A stretch of 33,329 bases of DNA from Pseudomonadota bacterium (GTDB taxonomy: Bacteria; Desulfobacterota; Syntrophorhabdia; Syntrophorhabdales; Syntrophorhabdaceae). The position numbers and the translations under genes were made by a program. Numbering within the stretch: the stretch's first letter is position 1; the number at the start of each line of letters is the position of its first letter. The stretch covers positions 1 to 33,329 of the forward strand of contig JAPLKA010000083.1 in assembly GCA_026388315.1 (NCBI GenBank), written 5' to 3'. The notes beneath the pieces were generated by a model. It was not told the origin of the DNA. It did not search any database and saw only the letters and a program-made list of their open reading frames with translations. This document shows, piece by piece, positions 9,003-18,588 of this stretch.

Positions 9003-10391
9003 TCATATTTCTTTCCAGTGTATCTCGATTTTTTGTTGCTTTTTGAGGTCTTCAATCAGGCCTTTATAGTACTCTTCTCTTTTCTTTAATGAAACATATT
9101 GAATGTAACTCTTTTTGTCCTTTTCCCATTCTTCTTTATCGGGTTGTTTTTCATCTTTATACACAAAAACATAGTATATCCCGGAAATATCAACCGGCTT
9201 TTCGTATAATCTATTGTTTTTTGTCAGCGCCAAAACACCTGTATATTCAGGAGGCAATACACCTATCTTTGGAATGGAAGTAGAGTTTCTTGGTATTAAC
9301 CCTGTATCGTTTTTTGTATTCACATTTTTATTACTTATTCCAGCTTCTGCTTCTGCCTTTGCAATAAGTTTTGTCTTTTCTTTCACGACCCGCTCTTTGA
9401 TTTCCTTTATAACAACATTTTTATCGAGCGGTTTCCCTGCCTCTGCATCCACCAACTGGAATATATACGAACGTGCGCCGTCCCTGACCGGAAGGGAAAT
9501 GTCCCCTTTCTTCAGCCCTTTGAGCCATTCGTCTATCTTTAATCCCTTAAATTTTTTGATAAGCTCGCTTTCTTTCATCGCCCCGACATCAGCCACTTCA
9601 AGGCCTTTTTGTTTTGCATATTCAGCAATATCTTTAGCCTTCAACAGGTCTACATAGGCTGCATCATCCTTTACAGAGCTCTTTTCATCTATCACTATAT
9701 ATTTCAATCTGTAAGTGTTTTCACTTTTGTGCCTGTCCTTTTCCTTTTCATACATATCTTCGAGTTCCTTGTCGTTAACGGTTACTTTGTCTTTAAATGC
9801 AGCGGGGTCAAACTGGGCATACGAAAGGTTTATTTTCCCTTTCTCTTCGGTATAGCTTGTCCATGCGCCATTCTCATTTACGAACACACTATTGTCGTTA
9901 AGAACATTAATCAGCTTTGAAGTAAGCAGCCTCGATTTTTCTGATCCTTCAAATTTCTTAGGGTCAATATTATTTCTTTTTAAAACTTCCGCATAAACAT
10001 TCTGACTGAATTTACCGTCACTTTTAAAGGCATCGATATTTGCAATATATTCAGAAAATTCTCTATCAGAAACATTCAGACCCACTTCTTTCGCCTTGAG
10101 AAGTAATACATATTTGTCAACGAGCTCATCCATGGCCTTTTCTTTTATCTTGAGCTGATTGAGGACAGTTTCATCGAGCCTGTCCTTATAAAGCATTCTA
10201 TAAAAATTAAGCAGTCTGTTATACGATTCCTGGTATTCAATGATTGAAACCTCATACGGGCCTATTTTTGCTACAACCTTTTCTCCGCCTCTGAAAGAGC
10301 CTGCGCCCCAGAAAATAAATACCACAATGATTATGCCAAACAAGGCTTTAACCAGATAACCGGTTGCATACTTTCTCATGAATCTTAACAT
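9003..10391 (-). CDS. PpiD/SurA-like membrane-anchored periplasmic chaperone
   Basis: A 462-residue protein with one N-terminal transmembrane anchor (about residues 12-30) preceded by basic residues, followed by a long, lysine- and glutamate-rich periplasmic part. The opening MLRFMRKYATGYLVKALFG and the following SurA_N-like helical segment are typical of PpiD. The middle (about 220-330) sits where a parvulin domain is expected, but I cannot see its conserved motifs, so it may be a chaperone without isomerase activity. A ribosome-binding site GGAG precedes the ATG. It is divergent from mreB across 91 bases. It probably helps outer-membrane and periplasmic proteins fold. Confidence 0.75.
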   Translation of the reverse strand: MLRFMRKYATGYLVKALFGIIIVVFIFWGAGSFRGGEKVVAKIGPYEVSIIEYQESYNRLLNFYRMLYKDRLDETVLNQLKIKEKAMDELVDKYVLLLKAKEVGLNVSDREFSEYIANIDAFKSDGKFSQNVYAEVLKRNNIDPKKFEGSEKSRLLTSKLINVLNDNSVFVNENGAWTSYTEEKGKINLSYAQFDPAAFKDKVTVNDKELEDMYEKEKDRHKSENTYRLKYIVIDEKSSVKDDAAYVDLLKAKDIAEYAKQKGLEVADVGAMKESELIKKFKGLKIDEWLKGLKKGDISLPVRDGARSYIFQLVDAEAGKPLDKNVVIKEIKERVVKEKTKLIAKAEAEAGISNKNVNTKNDTGLIPRNSTSIPKIGVLPPEYTGVLALTKNNRLYEKPVDISGIYYVFVYKDEKQPDKEEWEKDKKSYIQYVSLKKREEYYKGLIEDLKKQQKIEIHWKEI

Positions 10392-10406
10392 TGTCTCTCC
10401 CCACTA

Positions 10407-10435
10407 TTGATTTTGAAACTTTAAAATAGTATATT
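10407..10435 (+). promoter_or_regulatory. Candidate promoter of the mreB-rodA operon
   Basis: TTGATT (10407-10412) and TATATT (10430-10435) are separated by 17 bases in the 91-base gap between the divergent ppiD-like gene and mreB. AGAAGGGA before the mreB ATG is a good ribosome-binding site. Confidence 0.5.
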
Positions 10436-10437
10436 AA

Positions 10438-11523
<1,086 letters not shown>

Positions 11524-11536
11524 TATAAGTGGGTAA

Positions 11537-12340
11537 TTGAAAAAGACCGTAGTTATTATCATCGCTGGCATAATTCTTATATTATCTTTTCTTGTTTTTA
11601 CAAATATTCCATTATTTTTTAAGGGCTACTCAAAAGTTAAAACCAGCGTCGGTGAAGTAACGGGCCCTACCCTGAAACTCATGAGCAAACCCACACAACT
11701 CGTACGATACATGCTTGACTCATACATAAATTTAGTTGGGGTCAAGAAAGAAAACTTCGAGCTAAAAAAAAAGCTTGATACCCTCCAAGTAGAAAATCAG
11801 AAGATAGCAGAATTAGATAAAGAAAACAAAAGATTAAAAGCAATTTTACAACTTACGGAGCAACACCCCAACACCATGATAGCTGCGAGAGTTATTGGCG
11901 AAGATGTAAAAAACTGGTTTAAATGCATCATTATCGATAAAGGAAGAGATCACGGCATAAGAGAAAAGATGCCTGTTGTTACGCCAAAAGGTGTAGTAGG
12001 CCAGGTAGTGGAAATAAACAAGTGGCACTCGAAGGTAATGATAATAAATGATACCAACTCTTCGGTAGATGTTTACATAGAAGGTAAAAACACAAGGGGT
12101 GTACTCGAAGGGACAGGACAGACTACGCTCAAATTAAAATATATACCGAAAAATGATGAAATCGCTATTGGTGATAAATTAATCACATCAGGCAAAGACA
12201 GCATCTACCCCAGGGGTCTTCCAACAGGCATAATCATCACAATAAACAGGAACAAAGCCGGGATTTTTGCTGATGTAGATGTGATGCCTTTTAACAACTA
12301 TAAAAGATTAGATGAAGTTCTCATAGTAAAGAAAAAATGA
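11537..12340 (+). CDS. mreC: Rod shape-determining protein MreC
   Basis: A 267-residue bitopic protein with a single N-terminal transmembrane helix (about 4-24), a coiled-coil stretch rich in K, E and L (about 58-100) and a beta-rich periplasmic domain. That domain contains ARVIGEDVKNWFKCIIIDKGRDHGI and VTPKGVVGQVVEI, the conserved MreC core. It links MreB to PBP2 and the rest of the elongasome. The start is a TTG 13 bases after the mreB stop, with a modest GTGGG upstream. The 3' end overlaps mreD by four bases (ATGA). Confidence 0.93.
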   Translation: MKKTVVIIIAGIILILSFLVFTNIPLFFKGYSKVKTSVGEVTGPTLKLMSKPTQLVRYMLDSYINLVGVKKENFELKKKLDTLQVENQKIAELDKENKRLKAILQLTEQHPNTMIAARVIGEDVKNWFKCIIIDKGRDHGIREKMPVVTPKGVVGQVVEINKWHSKVMIINDTNSSVDVYIEGKNTRGVLEGTGQTTLKLKYIPKNDEIAIGDKLITSGKDSIYPRGLPTGIIITINRNKAGIFADVDVMPFNNYKRLDEVLIVKKK

Positions 12341-12828
12341 AAATAGCTTCATATATTCTGATCAGTATAATCTTCATAATTTTTGAATCAGCTATTCTTT
12401 CCATTTTCCCCGTTGAATTTTTTAAACCTGACGTGGGGATACCCTTTATCATATACATAACCCTCTTTTTAGGGCCGGGGACTGGTTTTTTGACAACATT
12501 AATCATTGGCCTGTTCCAGGAAATTCTCTCTAATGCACCTCCCGGCTCAATGATTTTTACAAAAATTTCTATTTTTCTCCTTGTAACTTTTTTGAAAGGG
12601 AAACTATATATTGACTCAAAATACAGTTTCTCATATATATGCGGTGGATCCGTGGTGGTTGAATCATTTCTTTTTCTTGTTTTGTCGCTCCTTTCCAAGG
12701 GCGAATTGAAGAATGTTATGAATGTGTTTTTCTATATCATTCCAAATGCCATATTTACCGGCTTTATATCTATTTTCATCTTTTCAATGATAGAATATAT
12801 AAATATGAGGTTCTTGAGCAGAGAATAG
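12337..12828 (+). CDS. mreD: Rod shape-determining protein MreD
   Basis: A 163-residue hydrophobic protein with five to six transmembrane segments, the usual size and character of MreD, which completes the MreBCD scaffold in the inner membrane. The sequence is weakly conserved in this family. The call rests on hydropathy, the FFKPDVGIPFIIYITLFLGPGTGF region and the position between mreC (ATGA overlap, coupled translation) and mrdA. The stop at 12826-12828 is immediately followed by a hairpin-rich block. Confidence 0.85.
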   Translation: MKIASYILISIIFIIFESAILSIFPVEFFKPDVGIPFIIYITLFLGPGTGFLTTLIIGLFQEILSNAPPGSMIFTKISIFLLVTFLKGKLYIDSKYSFSYICGGSVVVESFLFLVLSLLSKGELKNVMNVFFYIIPNAIFTGFISIFIFSMIEYINMRFLSRE

Positions 12829-13015
12829 ATTTCCACGGGCAAGTCCGTGTTACTATAGATACGTATGCTTCGCGTGAAAAACGGAAGCATTCACCCACGC
12901 CTGAAGACGTGGTCCTTTGCTGGCTTGTGCCATTCGTGGGAATCCACTCTGCGAGCATAAGCAAGCATGAGGGGAAAGCTCCGCGGGCTTTGCACGTGGA
13001 GGGGGCGACGCAAGC
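12829..13015 (+). repeat. Hairpin-rich repeat-like element between mreD and mrdA
   Basis: This G+C-richer block has three consecutive short stems: CACGG/CCGTG (12834-12838 with 12845-12849), ATGCTTC/GAAGCAT (12865-12871 with 12884-12890) and CCACG/CGTGG around CCTGAAGA (12895-12899 with 12908-12912). The last resembles the terminal hairpins of IS200/IS605-type elements, but no transposase or TnpB remains. The mrdA frame happens to be open through it, so gene finders will extend mrdA into it. Confidence 0.45.
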
Positions 13016-13027
13016 TCCTATAATAGA

Positions 13028-13043
13028 AAGGGACAAAAAACTG
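13028..13043 (+). promoter_or_regulatory. Ribosome-binding site pointing to a CTG start for mrdA
   Basis: AAGGGA at 13028-13033 is followed seven bases later by an in-frame CTG at 13041. The string GGGACAAAAAA here is nearly identical to the leader just before the mreB ATG (GGGACAAAAAATG), suggesting the same leader type with CTG in place of ATG. No ATG, GTG or TTG lies between here and the first transmembrane helix. Confidence 0.5.
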
Positions 13044-14864
13044 GACAATTTTACTAAAGAAGATAAATCAGCAATTAACAGCAAGTATAAATGGTGCAGG
13101 CGATTACTCGTATTTACGGTAATCATACTCTGCATCAGGCTCTGGGATCTTCAAATCATGAAGGGAAATGAGATGCGAAAACTCTCGGAGCAAAATCGCA
13201 TAAGGGTTAAAAAGGTCATAGCTCCAAGGGGGATCATGTATGACAAAAATGGAAAGATTTTAGCTGATACAAGACCTTCCTTTAACATGTATGTAACCCC
13301 TGAAGACATAAAGGACTTTAATCAGACAATCGATGGGCTTGCAAAGCTGCTTGATCTCGACCGTGAAGAGATAATAAACAAATTGAAAGCGGCAAGCGGA
13401 TTTCCCCCCTCATTTCCTGTGAAAATCAAACCTGATATTTCTATGGACGAGGTGGCAAAAGTAGAGGCAAACCGGGTGTATCTTCCCGGTGTGAGCATCC
13501 AGATTGAACCAAAAAGGAACTATCCCTACGGCAAAATGATGGCCCACATGCTTGGTTATGTTTCAGAGATTAGCGATGAAGAAATAAAAGCAAAGGAATT
13601 CAAAAGTTATTCTCTTGGTGATTTTATCGGCAGATATGGGCTTGAAAGAGCATATGAATCACAACTACGTGGGGTAGACGGTGAAAAAAGGGTCGAAGTT
13701 GATGCCATGGGGAGAGAGGTAAGAACCCTCGAAATTAAAGACTCCACTCCAGGGAACAGTTTATATTTAAATATTAACCTTGAGATACAAACAGCCGTTG
13801 AAAAGGCCTATGATGGTAAAAAGGGTGGTTGTATTGCTGTTGAACCAAAGACCGGCGCTGTAGTTGCCCTTTTAAGTCGACCGGCCTTTGATCCGAACAA
13901 ATTTGCCGGTGGAATTTCAAAAGAAGACTGGAAGGCAATTATTACGGACAAAACGCATCCCCTTCAAAACAGGGTGACACAGGGCAGATATCCTCCCGGA
14001 TCAACCTTTAAAATAGTCTCAGCATTAAAGGCACTGGATGAAGGGATTATTAATGAGAGGACAAGTTTCACCTGCCGTGGCGGATTTCCATTCGGTAAAA
14101 GGGTATTCAAGTGCTGGAAAAAGGGAGGTCATGGGACTGTTGCGGTGCATCGAGGTATCGTTGAGTCCTGTGACATCTTTTTTTATAATGTCGGGTTGAA
14201 GCTTGGCGTCGACAGAATACACGAGATGGCTGATGCAATCGGTCTTGGAAAGACAACGGGCATTGATTTGCCCGGCGAGAAGAACGGTCTTGTGCCTTCC
14301 TCTGAATGGAAGAAAAAGACATACGGTGAACAATGGTATGAGGGTGAAACCGTATCCGTTTCAATTGGTCAGGGCGCTGTCTGGCTCACCCCGGTACAAC
14401 TTCTTCAATTATCTGCTTTCGTTGCCAATGATGGTGTCACATTTAAACCGCAGATAGTAAACAGGATAGTTTCACCAGAGGGGAAAACCTTAAAAACCTT
14501 TGAGCCGGTTATGAATTCTAATGCAAAACTCAAAAAGGAAACAGTAAGGATTGTGAAAGAAGGGATGTGGGGTGTTGTTAACGAACCCAGTGGCACAGCT
14601 CATGGCTCGCGCCTTCAAACCGTCAGCATGAGCGGTAAAACGGGTACTGCACAATCTGTTGGAGAAAAAGGGAAAAACCTGGGTGACCATGCCTGGTTCA
14701 TTGCCTATGCACCAGCAGAGGAACCTGCCATTGCCATATCGGTACTCGTCGAGTATGGTGGCCATGGCGCCAGCATTGCAGCCCCCATAGCAAAATTAAT
14801 TACAGAAAATCTTTACAAACCAAAGGTTGAAATAAAAGAGGCAAGAGCTTATGAAAATAGATAA
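13041..14864 (+). CDS. mrdA: Penicillin-binding protein 2 (elongasome transpeptidase)
   Basis: A class B transpeptidase that crosslinks peptidoglycan during side-wall elongation with RodA. From the CTG start it has 607 residues, the normal size. One transmembrane helix lies at about 19-37 (RRLLVFTVIILCIRLWDLQ), then the dimerisation domain with RIRVKKVIAPRGIMYDKNG, then the catalytic domain. Catalytic motifs are S321-T-F-K324, S376-C-D and K533-T-G (SGKTGTAQS). The frame is open back to a GTG at 12909 (651 residues), but the extra 44 residues are encoded by the hairpin-rich block and lack a ribosome-binding site. I therefore prefer the CTG at 13041, which has one. The 3' end overlaps rodA by 14 bases. 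Confidence 0.9.
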   Translation: MDNFTKEDKSAINSKYKWCRRLLVFTVIILCIRLWDLQIMKGNEMRKLSEQNRIRVKKVIAPRGIMYDKNGKILADTRPSFNMYVTPEDIKDFNQTIDGLAKLLDLDREEIINKLKAASGFPPSFPVKIKPDISMDEVAKVEANRVYLPGVSIQIEPKRNYPYGKMMAHMLGYVSEISDEEIKAKEFKSYSLGDFIGRYGLERAYESQLRGVDGEKRVEVDAMGREVRTLEIKDSTPGNSLYLNINLEIQTAVEKAYDGKKGGCIAVEPKTGAVVALLSRPAFDPNKFAGGISKEDWKAIITDKTHPLQNRVTQGRYPPGSTFKIVSALKALDEGIINERTSFTCRGGFPFGKRVFKCWKKGGHGTVAVHRGIVESCDIFFYNVGLKLGVDRIHEMADAIGLGKTTGIDLPGEKNGLVPSSEWKKKTYGEQWYEGETVSVSIGQGAVWLTPVQLLQLSAFVANDGVTFKPQIVNRIVSPEGKTLKTFEPVMNSNAKLKKETVRIVKEGMWGVVNEPSGTAHGSRLQTVSMSGKTGTAQSVGEKGKNLGDHAWFIAYAPAEEPAIAISVLVEYGGHGASIAAPIAKLITENLYKPKVEIKEARAYENR

Positions 14865-15957
14865 AAGAAGATTATACCATTTAGACTGGTATCTCATTAT
14901 TAACGGATTAGCCATATTTGCCATTGGCATATTCAACCTCATCAGCGCAACCAGTTCTTTTTACAGCGGATCGTACAATTTCATAATGAAACAATTTATA
15001 GCCTTTGGAATAGGATTGGTCCTCATTGTAGTTATTATCCAGTACGATTATAAAGTAATAGCGGAGCATTCCAAGTGGTTTTACGCAGCGGGATTGTTTT
15101 TTATTGTCCTTGTCCTTGGAATAGGAATGGCAGCGGGTGGAGCGAAACGGTGGATCAATATTTTTGGTATAAGCATTCAACCGTCAGAATTTATGAAACC
15201 TATACTCGTCCTTTTTCTTGCTAACATGCTTTATCAAAGGAAAAGGGAAAATATCCCACTCGGTTTGAGGGATATTGGTCTGCCAATGCTTTATATTATA
15301 ATCCCCTTTATACTTATCGTTAAACAACCCGACCTTGGCACAGGCATAATTGTTGTGCTGGTAAGTCTTTCTATTCTATGGCTTGTAGGTTTGAAAAAAT
15401 CCACTTATGCTGTGCTTATGAGTTTTGGTGCAATCATCCCCTTCGTTGCCTGGAGTTACCTTCTGAAACCTTACCAGAAAATGAGGGTATTGAGTTTTAT
15501 AAATATCGATGCTGACCCCTCAGGCTTCGGATATCATGCAAAACAGGCAATGATAGCTGTAGGATCAGGGAAATTAATCGGTAAAGGGTATATGTCTGGA
15601 ACTCAGCACAAACTCCAGTTTATCCCTGAACACCACACTGATTTTATATTCACTGTAATAGGAGAAGAATGGGGATTTATCGGTTCAATAATCCTTTTTC
15701 TACTTTTTGTATCTTTTATTTACCGATGTCTCAAGATAGCTCAGGAAGCACATGATGAGCTTGGGTCTATTATTGCTTTTGGGCTTGCGTCAATCATTTA
15801 TCTACAGTTTACGATCAATGTTATGATGGCGATACACCTTGCTCCTGTAGTCGGGATACCCTTACCATTTATCAGTTACGGGGGTTCATCTCTCGTTTCA
15901 ATCCTTGCTTCTGTTGGGCTCCTGTTAAACATCAGCATGAGAAGATATATGTTTTAG
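14851..15957 (+). CDS. rodA: Peptidoglycan glycosyltransferase RodA
   Basis: A 368-residue SEDS protein with about ten transmembrane helices that polymerises lipid II into glycan strands together with PBP2. Family marks include GGAKRWINIFGISIQPSEFMKP, VKQPDLGTGIIV with the functional Asp, PEHHTDFIFTVIGEEWGF and the C-terminal VGIPLPFISYGGSS. The start lies inside the 3' end of mrdA, so the two are coupled, as expected for a partner pair. It is the last gene of the cluster; a small palindromic repeat follows the stop. Confidence 0.95.
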   Translation: MKIDKRRLYHLDWYLIINGLAIFAIGIFNLISATSSFYSGSYNFIMKQFIAFGIGLVLIVVIIQYDYKVIAEHSKWFYAAGLFFIVLVLGIGMAAGGAKRWINIFGISIQPSEFMKPILVLFLANMLYQRKRENIPLGLRDIGLPMLYIIIPFILIVKQPDLGTGIIVVLVSLSILWLVGLKKSTYAVLMSFGAIIPFVAWSYLLKPYQKMRVLSFINIDADPSGFGYHAKQAMIAVGSGKLIGKGYMSGTQHKLQFIPEHHTDFIFTVIGEEWGFIGSIILFLLFVSFIYRCLKIAQEAHDELGSIIAFGLASIIYLQFTINVMMAIHLAPVVGIPLPFISYGGSSLVSILASVGLLLNISMRRYMF

Positions 15958-15970
15958 ATGAGACATAAAT

Positions 15971-16017
15971 ACTGGATACTTGATACTGGTTTAAGCCAGA
16001 ATACAGAATCCGGTATC
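15971..16017. repeat. GATACTGG intergenic hairpin repeat, copy 1
   Basis: GATACTGG (15982-15989) pairs with CCGGTATC (16010-16017) with one G-T wobble, and a nested CTGG/CCAG lies inside. Related copies are at 28207-28259 and 30783-30813. It lies in the convergent gap between rodA and the next gene and may form the shared 3' hairpin, but no T tract follows. Confidence 0.6.
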
Positions 16018-16030
16018 GGGGTTCTCAGGG

Positions 16031-16606
16031 TTATTTCTCAATTATCCATGAATCAAGCATTGCCTTTGCTGCACCATAATACTTATCATACTGTTCAACA
16101 GGGGCAGAATATATGAAGACGTGAAAAACGTTCCCATTAGCCCTTGGAAGAACAATAAGCCACTGTTTACTGTTTTTGCCGTTGTAGTTATATTCGGCCA
16201 GGAATTGTTGCCCTGCAAGCTTTAAATCGTTTCTGTTATATATAAACGGTTCCGCAGGAAAAACCTTTGCGTGTTTTGTTATCTTCAATTGATTCTGAAA
16301 ATCCTCTATAACAGCGCTGATGCTATGATACTTGCCTTCCTTGACTTTCGTTGACAACAGGTTTTGTATGCCTATTATCGGGACATATTTGTCTACCCCC
16401 TCTTTCCTGCTGAACAACAATATATGTGCAGCCTGCTTGTTGTAAATCCAGTCGGCAGGGTATTGAATGGAGTATCCAAAACCCTTTTCTTGAAATATTT
16501 TTAGCTCATTTGTTGCATTTGCCGCATCTTTGAATAAAGCGGGTTGAATAAAAACAAAAGCAGCTAGAATGATGACAAAAAATACTATGTTACATATCTT
16601 TTTCAT
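16031..16606 (-). CDS. Exported PsbP/DcrB-like protein
   Basis: A 191-residue protein with a clear Sec signal peptide (KKICNIVFFVIILAAFVFIQPALF, cleavage probably before about residue 31) and a compact alpha/beta domain. The pattern GFGYSIQYPADW near residue 43 and the terminal AAKAMLDSWIIEK resemble the PsbP/DcrB-like fold found in many small periplasmic proteins of unknown role. No lipobox is visible. AAGGGGG lies seven bases before the ATG. It is followed, 52 bases upstream on the same strand, by the glycine-zipper lipoprotein. The fold assignment is by pattern and the function is unknown. Confidence 0.65.
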   Translation of the reverse strand: MKKICNIVFFVIILAAFVFIQPALFKDAANATNELKIFQEKGFGYSIQYPADWIYNKQAAHILLFSRKEGVDKYVPIIGIQNLLSTKVKEGKYHSISAVIEDFQNQLKITKHAKVFPAEPFIYNRNDLKLAGQQFLAEYNYNGKNSKQWLIVLPRANGNVFHVFIYSAPVEQYDKYYGAAKAMLDSWIIEK

Positions 16607-16658
16607 ATGAGTACCCCCTTAAGATTTTTTAAACTTGGTATGTATCGTTTTCAATTGG

Positions 16659-17042
16659 TTACGGGTTAACCGGCACCCAGACCTTATGGGCAGGTACCCA
16701 TTGTCCGTTTACCCATTGTCCGGGAACTTCCATCCATCGACCGGGCGGTGGCTGGGTCGTATCCGGAGAAGCATAGACAGCTTTCTGTTTCTGAGCATCA
16801 TCCGCTTTTTTCTGTTTTTGATAATCCATCTCGTGACCCACAAGGGCGCCAGCAAGAGCACCACCTGCAACACCGATGAGGGTTCCCGCTGTGTTGCCGC
16901 CAATGACCTGACCGGCGATTGCACCAAGGCCGGCCCCGACAGCAGCGCCTTTGGTAGTATCGCTCATGCCTCCGATTGATTCACAGGACAAAATTGCGAA
17001 TGGCAATACAATAATCATGGTAAATAAAATAAACTTTTTCAT
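16659..17042 (-). CDS. Glycine-zipper lipoprotein
   Basis: A 127-residue outer-envelope lipoprotein. The signal peptide ends in a lipobox (FAILSC, Cys at about residue 20). Residues 31-68 hold a glycine-zipper repeat (GAAVGAGLGAIAGQVIGG and GVAGGALAGALVG), the pattern of the 2TM glycine-zipper family, which can pack as paired membrane helices. The C-terminal 50 residues contain a Q/P-rich linker and a W-V-P repeat (GQWVNGQWVPAHKVWVPV) of the YXWXX/BcpO-like kind. GGAGGG precedes the ATG. The exact role is unknown; related SlyB-like proteins stabilise the outer membrane. Confidence 0.75.
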   Translation of the reverse strand: MKKFILFTMIIVLPFAILSCESIGGMSDTTKGAAVGAGLGAIAGQVIGGNTAGTLIGVAGGALAGALVGHEMDYQKQKKADDAQKQKAVYASPDTTQPPPGRWMEVPGQWVNGQWVPAHKVWVPVNP

Positions 17043-17131
17043 GGATTACTCCCTCCTTGGATATACATTTTTGTACAGTCCTTCATGTGTAGTATTATTA
17101 TGACCTATTACTGTTTTCAAGTAAATAACTA

Positions 17132-17231
17132 ATACCAATTCGCCTTCATTCATACAACTTCGTTGCCTTCGTCGTCATCTCCTTGTCGCCCGGGTACCCT
17201 CTGGGTGCTATCTTTGAATCCGAATTGGTAT
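17132..17231. repeat. 100-bp element with 11-bp inverted termini (MITE-like)
   Basis: ATACCAATTCG (17132-17142) and CGAATTGGTAT (17221-17231) are perfect inverted repeats bracketing 78 bases that hold no gene. The interior is G+C-richer than its flanks and contains a CCCGGGTACCC segment. It has the form of a non-autonomous mobile element or a dispersed palindromic repeat. It lies between the glycine-zipper gene start and the end of the aminotransferase gene. Confidence 0.6.
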
Positions 17232-17249
17232 AAGCTAAGGTTTTGCCAC

Positions 17250-18506
17250 CTATGTATGATATTTCTCATTTACATATGCCATGGCTTCATCTATTGCTTT
17301 TGCCGTTAAATCCAAGTCTTCTTCGGTGTGCCTGTGGCTGATATATGCATGATGATGGGGGGTAAAAAAGAAGCCTCTGCGGATAAGCTGGGTGTAAAAA
17401 TCATCCCGTCTGTCTTTCTGGGTATTTGCTTCATCCTTCTTGAAGGTTACAAAAAACATCGGCGCAACACCGCTTAATTCGGCCCCAACGTCATATTTGT
17501 TGATGATGCCCTGGATCTTTTTCATAAGACGGGCGCCTTTTTCCCATATGTTTTCAATAACATTGTCACGTTCCATGATTTCAATGGTTTTTAGAGCGGC
17601 AATATACCCGTCACTGTTCGGGAAAAAGGTTGAAGAGATGAAAAGCTTGGATGCTGCAGCCATCATAACGTCAGCCTTTCCGGTTACAACGCTTATCGCG
17701 TATCCGTTGGCCATTCCCTTCCCAAGGACCGTCAAATCGGGGGTGACTTTATAAAGTTCCTGCGCCCCGCCCATTCTGAGCCTGAAGCATGTACGGACTT
17801 CATCAAATATTAGAATTGCGCCATATTTGTTGGCTAATTCTCGGACACCTTCAAGAAAACCGGGCATTGGTTCCTGCATCTTCTGATGGTTATGATGTCC
17901 GAAAGGTGTCATAATGATGGCGGCTGTCTGATTGCCATATTTTGCCATCAAGTCCTCAAGCTGAGCGAGATTATTATAATGAAATTCATGTACATCCTCG
18001 TAGAACTTTTCGGGAATGCCGCCTTTCATCTCAACGCACCAGTCATGCCAGCCGTGGTAGCCGCAGCGCATAACTTTGGTCCGGTTCGTATACGCCCTCG
18101 CAATGCGGATGGCTGCCGTAGTGGCATCTGAACCTGTTTTTAAAAAGATGCTCAATTCTGCACTTGGAATGAGTTTGTTGAGTTTCTTTGCAAGCTCATT
18201 CTGATACCTCTGTGTGAGCGAGAAGCAGAAGCCTTTGTCTTTTATCTGCCTGATAACAGCATCATCAACTTCTTCTTCTCTGTAACCCAGGATAATCGGC
18301 CCATAGCCACAGAGGAAGTCGATAAATTCATTTCCATCAACATCGGTCAGTCTGCAGCCTTTGCCGTATTCAAGAAAAATAGGATACTCTCCCATGATAA
18401 AATCACCGGGTTTTCTGGCACCCAGGACTCCAGCTGGAACCAGTGTTTTTGCCTCCTCAAAAAGCTCCTGACTTTTCGTTATGTTCAATTTTTTAACTTC
18501 TTTCAT
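17250..18506 (-). CDS. Class III aminotransferase, glutamate-1-semialdehyde aminomutase-like
   Basis: A 418-residue fold-type I PLP enzyme. The N-terminal PAGVLGARKPG, DGNEFIDFLCGYGPIILGY and FLKTGSDATTAAIRIARAYT segments resemble HemL, the PLP Asp lies in LIFDEVRT, and the Schiff-base Lys is K263 in VLGKGMANGYA. The Lys context differs from true HemL (usually GKIIGGGFP), and no haem genes are near, so it more likely moves the amine of an amino acid or amino-acyl substrate. AAAGGAGG precedes the ATG. It is the last gene of the long - strand run that begins with hcrB and includes glutamate dehydrogenase, which could regenerate its amino donor. Confidence 0.8.
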   Translation of the reverse strand: MKEVKKLNITKSQELFEEAKTLVPAGVLGARKPGDFIMGEYPIFLEYGKGCRLTDVDGNEFIDFLCGYGPIILGYREEEVDDAVIRQIKDKGFCFSLTQRYQNELAKKLNKLIPSAELSIFLKTGSDATTAAIRIARAYTNRTKVMRCGYHGWHDWCVEMKGGIPEKFYEDVHEFHYNNLAQLEDLMAKYGNQTAAIIMTPFGHHNHQKMQEPMPGFLEGVRELANKYGAILIFDEVRTCFRLRMGGAQELYKVTPDLTVLGKGMANGYAISVVTGKADVMMAAASKLFISSTFFPNSDGYIAALKTIEIMERDNVIENIWEKGARLMKKIQGIINKYDVGAELSGVAPMFFVTFKKDEANTQKDRRDDFYTQLIRRGFFFTPHHHAYISHRHTEEDLDLTAKAIDEAMAYVNEKYHT

Positions 18507-18588
18507 AAATATCCTCCTTTAATTTGTCTCAGTTTTTCAAAAATTATTGCTATTTTTTTGTAAAACTTTTTTATTTTTTATCATTGTT

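Noticed and set aside
17250-18506. Calling the aminotransferase hemL
   Set aside because: The PLP-lysine context (GKGMANGYA) is not that of HemL, and no haem genes are near, so only a class III aminotransferase relationship is claimed.
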